Positions 16,319-23,824 of a stretch of DNA of 35,467 nucleotides are shown piece by piece (position 1 is the stretch's first letter; every line of letters starts with the position of its first letter). The notes under the pieces are model-generated. The model saw nothing but the letters and a program-made list of their open reading frames with translations, did no database searches and was not told where the DNA came from. The DNA comes from Bacteroidaceae bacterium (GTDB lineage: Bacteria > Bacteroidota > Bacteroidia > Bacteroidales > Bacteroidaceae): NCBI GenBank assembly GCA_017503235.1, contig JAFVTL010000027.1:1-35467 (forward strand), in the 5' to 3' direction. The position numbers and the translations under genes are program-made.

Positions 16319-18292
16319 ATGAAATTACACAAAACAATTCTGTCTGCCTTGATTCTCTCGGCAGGGACTGCGATGAATGCGCAGAATGCTCACCAAATGG
16401 TGGTGCAAACCAATAAAATAGGTGCTGAGATTCAGCCTACCATGTATGGACTTTTCTTTGAGGATATCAATTATGGGGCCGATGGGGGCCTATATGCTGA
16501 AATGGTAAAGAACCGTTCATTTGAATTTCCACAGAACTTCATGGGATGGGCCACTTTCGGTAATGTAAAATTGATGGACGATGGTCCTTTCGAACGTAAT
16601 CCGCACTATGCTCGTTTGAGTGATCCGGGACATGCTCACAAACGTACGGGTATTGAGAATGAAGGTTTCTTCGGTATAGCCATGAAAAAGGATGCTGACT
16701 ACCGTTTTACAGTATGGGCGCGAGGAGAAAACCAAAAAATCTCAGTAGAAATTATAGACAATGATGCGATGGGTGAGACCCAGGTCCTGACTTCTAAGGA
16801 TATAACTATCAATTCAAAGGAGTGGAAACAATATGAAGTGATTTTCAAAGCTCCTGTAACAGAGCCTAAGGCTCATTTAAGAATCTTCCTTGCTTCTCCG
16901 GGTACCGTTGATCTGGAACATGTTTCCTTGTTCCCCGTCGACACATGGAAAGGCCGCAAGAATGGTTTGCGTAAGGATTTGGTAGAAGCTCTTCGCGACA
17001 TCAAACCAGGTGTGTTCCGTTTCCCTGGTGGTTGTATTGTAGAAGGAACTGATCTCGAAACTCGCTACAATTGGAAAAACACTGTAGGTCCGGTGGAAAA
17101 CCGTCCGTTGAATGAAAACCGTTGGCACTACACCTTCCCACATCGTTTCTTCCCTGACTATTTCCAATCCTACGGACTTGGTTTTTATGAATTTTTCCTG
17201 TTGTCGGAAGAAATTGGTGCAGAAGCTCTGCCAGTGCTGAGCTGTGGTTTGGCTTGTCAATTCCAGAATGACGATCCTGAAGCTCACGTAAAGGTTTGCG
17301 ATCTGGATAGTTATATACAAGATGCATTGGATTTGATTGAGTTTGCCAATGGTGACGTTAACACCAAGTGGGGTAAGCTCCGCGCCGAAATGGGACACCC
17401 CGAACCATTCAACTTGAAGTTCATCGGTATCGGTAACGAACAATGGGGACCTGAATATCCTGAACACCTCAAGCCATTTGTTGAAGCTATCCGCAAGGCT
17501 TATCCTGATATAAACATCATCGGTAGTTCCGGTCCTAATTCTGAAGGTGAACAATTCGACTACTTGTGGCCGGAAATGGCTAAGTTGAAAGTTGACTTGG
17601 TAGACGAACATTTCTATCGTCCGGAAAGCTGGTTCTTGGCTGAAGGTATGCGCTACGACAAGTATGACCGCAAGGGCCCGAAGGTATTTGCCGGTGAATA
17701 TGCTTGTCACGGTAGAGGTAAGAAGTGGAACCACTTCAACGCTGCTTTGCTCGAAGCTGCTTTCATGACTAACATTGAACGCAATGCCGACATCGTTCAT
17801 ATGGCTACATACGCTCCACTCTTCGCTCACGTAGAAGGTTGGCAATGGCGTCCCGATATGATTTGGTTTGATAACCTGAAGTCTGTTCGCACTTGCAGCT
17901 ATTATGTGCAACAGCTGTATTCTCACAATAAGGGTACTAATGTAGTTCCTTTGACCATGGATAAGAAGCCAGTAGGCGGTCAAGAAGGACAAGATGGTTT
18001 GTTCGCCAGTGCTGTATGGGATAATGATACTAAGGAATACATTGTAAAGGTTATCAACACTTCAGACAAGGCACAACCTGTAACCCTCGACTTCAAAGGC
18101 TTGAAGAAGAAGAACAAGTTGACTAACGGTAAGTGCATTACCTTCCATTCAGACAACTTGGATGCCGACAATACAGTTGACAATCCGAACGTAGTTCTGC
18201 CGAAGGAAAGCAAAGTCAGCATTGAAGGTACTGTATTCAATACAGAAATTGGAGCCAAAACATTTGCTATCTATAAGTTTACAAAAGAATAA
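16319..18292 (+). CDS. GH51 alpha-L-arabinofuranosidase
   Basis: 657 aa. Removes arabinofuranosyl side chains and end residues from arabinan oligosaccharides, probably in the periplasm (Sec signal MKLHKTILSALILSAGTAMNAQ, no lipobox). The GH51 N-terminal part has GLFFEDINYGADGGLYAEM (43-61). A carbohydrate-binding-module-like beta domain is inserted at about 75-205. The barrel continues with RFPGGCIVEG (234-243). The acid/base is Glu374 (IGIGNEQWGPE) and the nucleophile Glu460 (VFAGEYACHG). The C-terminal beta-sandwich runs from about 540 (SAVWDNDTKEYIVKVINTS). Codon use is strongly biased (CGT, GGT, AAC), suggesting high expression. It is the first gene of the rightward PUL unit, with its own candidate operator, and is followed 97 nt later by a GH43. 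Confidence 0.96.
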   Translation: MKLHKTILSALILSAGTAMNAQNAHQMVVQTNKIGAEIQPTMYGLFFEDINYGADGGLYAEMVKNRSFEFPQNFMGWATFGNVKLMDDGPFERNPHYARLSDPGHAHKRTGIENEGFFGIAMKKDADYRFTVWARGENQKISVEIIDNDAMGETQVLTSKDITINSKEWKQYEVIFKAPVTEPKAHLRIFLASPGTVDLEHVSLFPVDTWKGRKNGLRKDLVEALRDIKPGVFRFPGGCIVEGTDLETRYNWKNTVGPVENRPLNENRWHYTFPHRFFPDYFQSYGLGFYEFFLLSEEIGAEALPVLSCGLACQFQNDDPEAHVKVCDLDSYIQDALDLIEFANGDVNTKWGKLRAEMGHPEPFNLKFIGIGNEQWGPEYPEHLKPFVEAIRKAYPDINIIGSSGPNSEGEQFDYLWPEMAKLKVDLVDEHFYRPESWFLAEGMRYDKYDRKGPKVFAGEYACHGRGKKWNHFNAALLEAAFMTNIERNADIVHMATYAPLFAHVEGWQWRPDMIWFDNLKSVRTCSYYVQQLYSHNKGTNVVPLTMDKKPVGGQEGQDGLFASAVWDNDTKEYIVKVINTSDKAQPVTLDFKGLKKKNKLTNGKCITFHSDNLDADNTVDNPNVVLPKESKVSIEGTVFNTEIGAKTFAIYKFTKE

Positions 18293-18308
18293 TAGTTAAC
18301 TGAATATT

Positions 18309-18369
18309 GAGACACGAAGGCGCAGAGTTCTTACTTCTTGTAAAGATTCGCTCTGAGACTTTGTGTCTC
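18309..18369. repeat. Imperfect inverted repeat between GH51 and GH43
   Basis: Arms 18309-18327 (GAGACACGAAGGCGCAGAG) and 18351-18369 (CTCTGAGACTTTGTGTCTC) pair at 16 of 19 positions by eye, around a 23-nt loop. It is transcribed between two PUL genes and probably acts as a stabilising or partially terminating structure. It is similar in style to, but not the same sequence as, the repeat at 1622-1705. Confidence 0.65.
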
Positions 18370-18389
18370 TGCATTTAAACATACTATTT

Positions 18390-19349
18390 ATGAAGAAAAT
18401 CATTACTACAGCCTTGCTCTCGGCCGCACTGTTGCCTGTATCGGCACAAATAGACACCACCTTTGTTGCTCAAGGTAACCCCATCGTAAACTATAAATAT
18501 TTAGGTGATCCAGCCGCATTGGTACACGATGGAACCCTTTACATCTATGCCGGGCACGATGAGTGCCCTGCTCCCCAACAATTCTATCTGATGAATGAAT
18601 GGTGTATTTTGTCTACTAAAGACATGAAAACATTCCAAGAGCATTCATTCAAAATGCAAGCCAAGAGTTTTGAATGGGCTAAAGGCGAAGCATGGGCCAG
18701 TCAAGTTATCGAACGCGATGGAAAATTCTATTGGTACGTAACCGTAGAGCATAAAACCGATCCGGGTAAGTCTGTCGGTGTAGCAGTATCCGATTCACCT
18801 GTCGGTCCTTTTAAGGATGCCCGTGGCTCAGCGCTTATCACCAATAGCATGACTACCGAATACACCAAAATTTTCTGGGATGATATTGATCCTACTGTTT
18901 GGGTTGATGATGACGGCCAAGCTTATCTGTTTTGGGGAAATACCCAATGCTACTATGCCAAGTTGAAGAGGAACATGATTGAATTGGACGGGCCTATCAT
19001 GCCCATTGAACTGCCTCGTTTTACTGAAGCTCCTTGGATTCATAAACATGGTGACTGGTATTATCTTTCGTTTGCTTCAGAATTTCCTGAAAAGATATGT
19101 TACGCTATGAGCAAAAACATTAATGGCCCGTGGGAATACAAGGGCATTTTGAATGAGATAGCAGGTAACTCCAATACAAACCATCATTCCATCGTTGAGT
19201 TCAATGGCGTTTGGTATTTTATCTATCACAATGGTTCCATCAATACAGATGGTTGCGGATTTCGTCGTTCCATCTGCGCAGATCGGTTGTATTATAACGA
19301 AGATGGTACTATTAAACGTATAGTGATGACTACTGAAGGAGTACAATAA
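18390..19349 (+). CDS. GH43 family alpha-L-arabinofuranosidase (predicted)
   Basis: 319 aa from the ATG at 18390, chosen because it starts a clean signal peptide (MKKIITTALLSAALLPVSA); an upstream in-frame TTG at 18363 would spoil it. A single GH43 propeller with visible catalytic residues: Asp40 (YLGDPAALV), Asp167 (DDIDPTVWV) and Glu213 (RFTEAPWI). It lacks a lipobox, so periplasmic. The sequence (AGHDECPAPQQFY, WASQVIERDGKFYWYVT) belongs to an exo-acting GH43 branch, distinct from the two endo-arabinanases of the leftward operon. A beta-xylosidase-like specificity cannot be excluded from sequence, but the arabinan context favours arabinofuranosidase. It is the last gene of the rightward PUL unit and is followed by a terminator. 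Confidence 0.88.
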   Translation: MKKIITTALLSAALLPVSAQIDTTFVAQGNPIVNYKYLGDPAALVHDGTLYIYAGHDECPAPQQFYLMNEWCILSTKDMKTFQEHSFKMQAKSFEWAKGEAWASQVIERDGKFYWYVTVEHKTDPGKSVGVAVSDSPVGPFKDARGSALITNSMTTEYTKIFWDDIDPTVWVDDDGQAYLFWGNTQCYYAKLKRNMIELDGPIMPIELPRFTEAPWIHKHGDWYYLSFASEFPEKICYAMSKNINGPWEYKGILNEIAGNSNTNHHSIVEFNGVWYFIYHNGSINTDGCGFRRSICADRLYYNEDGTIKRIVMTTEGVQ

Positions 19350-19373
19350 TTACTACTAAATACTATATAAAAT

Positions 19374-19403
19374 AAGGAGATTGTATATGCAGTCTCCTTT
19401 TTT
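19374..19403 (+). terminator. Terminator at the right end of the PUL
   Basis: AAGGAGATTG (19374-19383) pairs with CAGTCTCCTT (19390-19399), with one G-U pair and a 6-nt loop, followed by a run of T. A typical Rho-independent form, 25 nt after the GH43 stop. Confidence 0.85.
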
Positions 19404-19448
19404 GCAATATAAATCATGGTTTATACAAAGCCGTAATTATAAATTGTC

Positions 19449-19456
19449 TATCTTTG
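19449..19456 (+). promoter_or_regulatory. Candidate -7 box abutting the mnmA start
   Basis: TATCTTTG, an exact TAnnTTTG match, ends only 6 nt before the ATG at 19463. If used, the transcript would be leaderless or nearly so. Confidence 0.55.
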
Positions 19457-19462
19457 CTTGGG

Positions 19463-20521
19463 ATGGATGAATTGTTAATACCTGACAACAAGGTGCTTTT
19501 GGGCATGAGTGGGGGAACGGACAGCTCGATGGCTGCCTTGATTCTTCAGGAGGCGGGTTACGAGGTGACCGGTGTGACGTTCCGTTTCTATGAGAAGGAC
19601 GGAAATACGGAATATCTGGATGATGCGTCAGCCCTTTGCCATCGTCTGGGAATCTCTCATGTAGTGTACGACGCCCGCGATTTGTTTCGCGAAAAGATTA
19701 TCCGTTACTTTGTTGATGAGTACATGGCAGCCCATACTCCAGTGCCCTGTACGTTGTGTAACAATTATCTGAAATGGCCTTTGCTGAGGCAGTTGGCCGA
19801 TTCGATGGGTATCTTTTATATAGCTACGGGACATTATGTACGGAAGGTGCAACACGATGGCCGCCATTATATCCGAAAGGGAGTGGATGCCGACAAGGAC
19901 CAGTCATTCTTCCTATGGGGACTTCAGCAGGACATTATGCAACGTATGCTTCTGCCGTTAGGAGATTGGACCAAGACGCAAGTCCGTCAGTTGGCCGAAG
20001 AGCGGGGATTCCTGAAGACGGCCCGGAAGAAAGACAGTATCGGTGTATGTTTCTGCCCGATGGACTATCGGACATTCCTGCGGCAGGAAGTGGAGGAGGG
20101 ACTTATCACTCCCGGTAAATTCTATGACGAGCAGGGGAATTACATTGCCCGCCATGAGGGTTATCCTTTCTATACCATAGGTCAGCGTAGAGGGTTAGGG
20201 ATAGACTTGAATCGTCCGGTCTTTGTCAAGGAAATCCTGCCTGAAAGCAATAAGGTTATATTGGGTAACTTGAAATCGTTGGAAAAGACGGAGATGAGGC
20301 TGAAAGACTGGAACATCATTTCGCCGGAAACCTTGTTGGGACGGGATGATGTCATCGTGAAGATACGCTATCGTAAACAGGCCAATCGATGTGTCGTAAG
20401 CTTGTTGCCCGACCATACGCTTCATGTGCGACTGCTTGAACCGTTGACGGCGATTGCTTCCGGACAGGCTGCCGCATTCTATCGGGACGACAGGGTGTTG
20501 GGGGGCGGTATCATTATCTGA
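19463..20521 (+). CDS. mnmA: tRNA-uridine 2-sulfurtransferase (MnmA family)
   Basis: 352 aa from the ATG at 19463; a TTG three codons upstream overlaps the -7 box and is rejected. Adenylates and thiolates U34 of tRNAs for Lys, Glu and Gln in the cytoplasm. The PP-loop [12 protein letters not shown] is at 14-25. The catalytic cysteine regions are [13 protein letters not shown] (Cys96, Cys99) and [11 protein letters not shown] (Cys196, Cys198), followed by the central and C-terminal beta domains ([11 protein letters not shown]). The length is close to the family norm. Against the E. coli pattern DxxCN, the Asp is replaced by Cys96, and an extra Cys198 follows the second catalytic Cys. Bacteroidales often carry several MnmA paralogues, so which tRNAs it serves is uncertain. 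It is monocistronic, flanked by terminators. Confidence 0.9.
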   Translation: MDELLIPDNKVLLGMSGGTDSSMAALILQEAGYEVTGVTFRFYEKDGNTEYLDDASALCHRLGISHVVYDARDLFREKIIRYFVDEYMAAHTPVPCTLCNNYLKWPLLRQLADSMGIFYIATGHYVRKVQHDGRHYIRKGVDADKDQSFFLWGLQQDIMQRMLLPLGDWTKTQVRQLAEERGFLKTARKKDSIGVCFCPMDYRTFLRQEVEEGLITPGKFYDEQGNYIARHEGYPFYTIGQRRGLGIDLNRPVFVKEILPESNKVILGNLKSLEKTEMRLKDWNIISPETLLGRDDVIVKIRYRKQANRCVVSLLPDHTLHVRLLEPLTAIASGQAAAFYRDDRVLGGGIII

Positions 20522-20529
20522 TACTCTCA

Positions 20530-20569
20530 AAAAGAAGTGGATGTGCATTTCTACACATCCACTTCTTTT
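20530..20569. terminator. Bidirectional terminator between mnmA and the remnant ORF
   Basis: A perfect 16-bp stem (20530-20545 with 20554-20569; arm AGAAGTGGATGTG) and an 8-nt loop. T-rich sequence on the right serves mnmA; the A-rich left side gives T on the opposite strand for the leftward ORF. Confidence 0.85.
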
Positions 20570-20578
20570 ATCTCAAAA

Positions 20579-20860
20579 TTATTTCTCACGATGGCAGGGC
20601 GATTCGTCCATGAAGAGGAAGGACTTTTCATAGCCGCCAAAGTCAACGATAATCTTTTCGAATACAATGCCCGGGTCCAAAGGTTTGAGGTATAGTGTCT
20701 GATAGCCTTCTTCGCGGTTTTCGATGGTCAACGGAACTTTACTTTCTACTACTCGGCTGGCTACCGTAGGGTAGTAGATGGAATAGATGTTTTCCGGATC
20801 TTCATTCAGGTTGGCATTGAAATTTATCTCCTTGGTGTATAGTAACGTTTGCTGAGTCAC
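20579..20860 (-). pseudogene. Remnant of the C-terminus of a large secreted hydrolase
   Basis: 93 codons with no ATG near the start; the frame is closed by a TAG directly before a GTG at 20860. The translation has YPTVASRVVESKVPLTI, then YQTLYLKPLDPGIVFEKIIV, then DFGGYEKSFLFMDESP. This last block resembles the extreme C-terminal beta domain of large glycoside hydrolases, such as GH115-type enzymes, where a DPGxVxxKIxxDxGG motif precedes the end. That recollection is not a database result. The best reading is a decayed 3' end of a deleted hydrolase gene; a functional small protein with a GTG start is possible but less likely. Confidence 0.5.
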
Positions 20861-20942
20861 CTATATATTCTGTTTTTCCGCATCTGTCGTATAAAAAAAC
20901 ATAAGATTCCTTCCATTCTTCTCTGATAATCGAATAAAGTTG

Positions 20943-20950
20943 TATTTTTG
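20943..20950 (+). promoter_or_regulatory. Candidate -7 box of the rhomboid operon
   Basis: TATTTTTG matches TAnnTTTG and lies 25 nt before the ATG at 20976. It also overlaps a TTG that would otherwise extend the gene, which argues for the ATG start. Confidence 0.6.
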
Positions 20951-20975
20951 TGGTTTATTATTGAAACAGAAGACT

Positions 20976-21704
20976 ATGAACAATATACCTGCAGTAACAA
21001 AGAATCTGCTTATTATCAACGTGCTTTTCTTCTTTGGTGCCATGGCTGCCCAAAGATGGGGCTATGACTTGAACAACCTCCTTGGGTTGCATTTTTTCCT
21101 TTCTCCCGATTTCAATGTAGCCCAATTGGTTACTTATATGTTCATGCATGCTAATTTTGAACATATCTTTTTCAATATGTTTGCTGTGTGGATGTTTGGC
21201 CGTACGCTTGAACTTGTTTGGGGACCAAAACGTTTCCTTATATATTATATGGTGTGCGGTGTAGGTGCCGGTTTGGTGCAGGAACTGGTGACGGGTATCG
21301 AATATTACAGTATGGCTTCATCCATGTCACCCGAAGCCCTGGAAGTAGTTCTTCGGGAAGGAGCTTCAGCACTTCAGTCGGGTATGAACTTTGTGGATTC
21401 CCGTATGGCGGAACTGAATATAGTGGTCAATCATTCAACGGTAGGTGCTTCGGGAGCTGTATATGGTATTCTGCTTGCTTTCGGAATGTTGTTTCCCAAT
21501 ACGGAGATGTTCGTTTTCCCCATCCCGTTCCCTATCAAGGCGAAGTTCTTTGTGGTAGGTTATGCGGTGATAGAACTGGTATTGGGAATGAGCCGGACTG
21601 CCGATGGAGTAGCCCACTTTGCTCACTTGGGAGGTATGATATTCGGATTGTTGTTGATTGTTTATTGGAAAAAGAAAAGGAACAATGGGCAGTTTTATTA
21701 CTGA
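20976..21704 (+). CDS. Rhomboid-family intramembrane serine protease
   Basis: 242 aa, polytopic inner-membrane protein expected to cleave substrate helices within the membrane. The six-helix rhomboid core carries the usual marks: HANFEHIFFNMF with Asn67 in helix 2, catalytic Ser159 in VGASGAVYG, and His217 in VAHFAHLGG as the dyad partner. An extended soluble stretch (about 112-150) separates helix 3 from the Ser helix. The start at 20976 gives a short cytoplasmic N-terminus. The 3' end overlaps the next gene by 20 nt, so the two are probably translationally coupled. Substrates are unknown. Confidence 0.9.
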   Translation: MNNIPAVTKNLLIINVLFFFGAMAAQRWGYDLNNLLGLHFFLSPDFNVAQLVTYMFMHANFEHIFFNMFAVWMFGRTLELVWGPKRFLIYYMVCGVGAGLVQELVTGIEYYSMASSMSPEALEVVLREGASALQSGMNFVDSRMAELNIVVNHSTVGASGAVYGILLAFGMLFPNTEMFVFPIPFPIKAKFFVVGYAVIELVLGMSRTADGVAHFAHLGGMIFGLLLIVYWKKKRNNGQFYY

Positions 21705-22578
21705 TTTGAAGAATAACTATGAACGGGGAAGTGTAAGCCTGAAGTTCATATATATAAATATAGGTATATTCGTACTCACTTCATTGGTGGGAGTGGTGTT
21801 CGTCCTTTTCAATCTGAACGGGTGGGATTGGATGAAATGGCTGGAGCTCCCTGCTTGGTTGCCCCAATTTGCCGTACAGCCTTGGTCATTGTTGACATAT
21901 ATGTTCCTTCATGCGAATGTCCTGCATCTGTTGTTCAATATGTTGTGGCTGTATAGCTTCGGACAGTTGTTCTTGCTGTTCTTTTCGGCTCGCCATTTCC
22001 GCGGATTGTATTTCTTGGGCGGGATAGGTGGCGGATTGCTTTATATGCTTGCGTTCAATGTGTTCCCTTATTTTGAGACTTATGTATATGGCGCAACGTT
22101 GGTTGGCGCTTCAGCATCTGTGTTGGCTATTGTTGTGGCTACGGCGGTCCGTAGTCCGGAGTATCGGGTGAACATGCTTTTTTTCGGACAAGTGCGTTTG
22201 AAGTATCTGGCGTTGGTGATGGTGTTGACAGATATGCTGTTTGTCACTTCCGGTAATGGGGGAGGGCATATCGCTCATTTAGGGGGAGCATTGGCAGGAT
22301 GGTGGTTTGCTGCCGGCCTGAATAAGGGAACGGATGTCACTAAATGGATTAACAAAGTGCTTGACCTCTGCTCAGGGGGAGTGAAATTGAAGCGGACTCC
22401 CAAGAAACCTAAGATGAAAGTGAATTATGGGGGGCGTGCCAATGACTATGAATATAACGCCCGAAAGAAGGAACGTGACGATGAGATAGACCGGATATTG
22501 GATAAAGTAAAGCAGTCGGGCTATTCGAATTTGACAACGGAAGAGAAGAAACGCTTGTTTGACGCAAGCAAACGCTGA
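21685..22578 (+). CDS. Second rhomboid-family membrane protein with a GASA serine motif
   Basis: 297 aa from the ATG at 21685. A rhomboid fold with HANVLHLLFNMLWLYSFG (Asn85), a putative catalytic Ser143 in LVGASASVLA (GxSA instead of the usual GxSG) and His198 in HIAHLGG. The C-terminus (about 210-297) is a charged cytosolic tail (KKERDDEIDRILDKVKQSG, then TTEEKKRLFDASKR) not present in the first rhomboid. It overlaps the upstream rhomboid gene and lies 6 nt before the EEP-family gene, so the three form an operon. It is probably active given the intact Ser/His, though reduced or altered activity from the GASA change is possible. Confidence 0.88.
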   Translation: MGSFITDLKNNYERGSVSLKFIYINIGIFVLTSLVGVVFVLFNLNGWDWMKWLELPAWLPQFAVQPWSLLTYMFLHANVLHLLFNMLWLYSFGQLFLLFFSARHFRGLYFLGGIGGGLLYMLAFNVFPYFETYVYGATLVGASASVLAIVVATAVRSPEYRVNMLFFGQVRLKYLALVMVLTDMLFVTSGNGGGHIAHLGGALAGWWFAAGLNKGTDVTKWINKVLDLCSGGVKLKRTPKKPKMKVNYGGRANDYEYNARKKERDDEIDRILDKVKQSGYSNLTTEEKKRLFDASKR

Positions 22579-22584
22579 CGGGAT

Positions 22585-23667
22585 ATGAAGTATATCGGGA
22601 AATTGTTAGGATGGATATTGTTGGGAGTTAATGGCATTGTGGTGCTATTGTTGCTTCTTTCCGCATACAGTCCGTATCTCAATCCCCAGACATTTCCCCA
22701 TTTGTCCTGTGCCGGTCTGTTTTTTCCCATCTTTCTTCTTGCCAATCTGTTGTTCCTTTGCTTTTGGCTGGTGGTATATCGTAAATATGCCCTCTTCCCA
22801 TTGTTGGCTTTTATCTGCAGCTGGCAGGCAATCCGAACTTATGTTCCCATCAATCTGTTTGCTGAAACGAAACCGGAAAAAACAATCAAAGTCCTTTCTT
22901 ATAACACCATGGCTTTTGGAGAAAGGACTGCACATACCAAGGAAAAGCCGAATCCGATATTAAAATACTTGGCAGACAGCGATGCCGATATCATTTGTCT
23001 GCAGGAATGTGTCTGGGGAGGGAAGTTGAAGAAAAGGGATATTGATTATGCATTGAAGGATTATCGGTACAAGCATCATCATTCATTGTCGAGGGGCAGG
23101 AATGGGTTGGGCTGTTATTCGAAATATCCCATTCTGTCAGCTACTCCAGTTGATTATAAAAGTAGGGGAAACGGTTCCATAGCTTATCGTATCAAAGTAG
23201 ACGAGGATACATTGCTGGTAATAAACAATCATTTGGAATCTTTCCGGATTGGGAATTCGGATGTGGCGGTCTATCATGAGATGATGGATGCTCCCACCAA
23301 GAAAAACCTTTCTTCTGGTTTCAAACAATTGATGAAGAAACTGGCCTTGCCGGCTGCAGTCCGGGCAAAACAAGCCGATGCGGTGGCAAAGGTCATTGAG
23401 GATTTCAAAGGACAGGGAATCATTGTCTGTGGTGATTTTAACGATTCTCCTTTATCGTATGCACATCGTCGAATTGGTCATAATCTGAATGACGCTTTCG
23501 TGGAATCGGGTAACGGATTGGGTATTTCGTATCATGAGGACCGGCTTTATTTTCGGATAGACCATCTCTTGTTGGGCGGAACTCTACACCCTTATCAATG
23601 TACGGTGGACCGCAGCATTCAAACTTCCGACCATTATCCCATTTGGTGTCATATTGCTATAGAATAA
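22585..23667 (+). CDS. Membrane-anchored endonuclease/exonuclease/phosphatase family protein
   Basis: 360 aa. The N-terminal 90 residues hold about three hydrophobic helices (8-30, 43-65, 68-85). An EEP (DNase I-like) catalytic domain follows: KVLSYNTMAFG (Asn107), DIICLQECVWGG (metal ligand Glu141), NNHLES, GDFNDSP and the terminal SDHYPIWCHI with catalytic His350. All canonical metal and catalytic residues appear present, so it should be an active phosphodiesterase or phosphatase; the substrate (nucleic acid, lipid or sugar phosphate) is unknown. The domain probably faces the periplasm. It is the last gene of the rhomboid operon, 6 nt behind the second rhomboid. No strong terminator is seen in the 157 nt before secDF. 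Confidence 0.87.
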   Translation: MKYIGKLLGWILLGVNGIVVLLLLLSAYSPYLNPQTFPHLSCAGLFFPIFLLANLLFLCFWLVVYRKYALFPLLAFICSWQAIRTYVPINLFAETKPEKTIKVLSYNTMAFGERTAHTKEKPNPILKYLADSDADIICLQECVWGGKLKKRDIDYALKDYRYKHHHSLSRGRNGLGCYSKYPILSATPVDYKSRGNGSIAYRIKVDEDTLLVINNHLESFRIGNSDVAVYHEMMDAPTKKNLSSGFKQLMKKLALPAAVRAKQADAVAKVIEDFKGQGIIVCGDFNDSPLSYAHRRIGHNLNDAFVESGNGLGISYHEDRLYFRIDHLLLGGTLHPYQCTVDRSIQTSDHYPIWCHIAIE

Positions 23668-23763
23668 GTCCCTTTTTGGCTCGCAAACCTTTGTAAGGAA
23701 CCTTTTTTAGGTCTTGAAAGTTAAATATTTCCGTTTTATTCCGTTGGAATGTGAAAAAAATCC

Positions 23764-23771
23764 TATATTTG
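23764..23771 (+). promoter_or_regulatory. Candidate -7 box of secDF
   Basis: TATATTTG, an exact TAnnTTTG match, 53 nt before the secDF ATG. A TTGG lies 16 nt upstream, a little close for a -33 box. Confidence 0.6.
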
Positions 23772-23824
23772 CAACCTTGTATAAATTAGGAATCAAATAA
23801 ACAATAAATAAAAATTAAATCAAG

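Noticed and set aside
16877..17992. A 371-codon minus-strand open frame opposite GH51.
   Set aside because: It is the antisense of a strongly codon-biased gene and the product has no domain or signal features.
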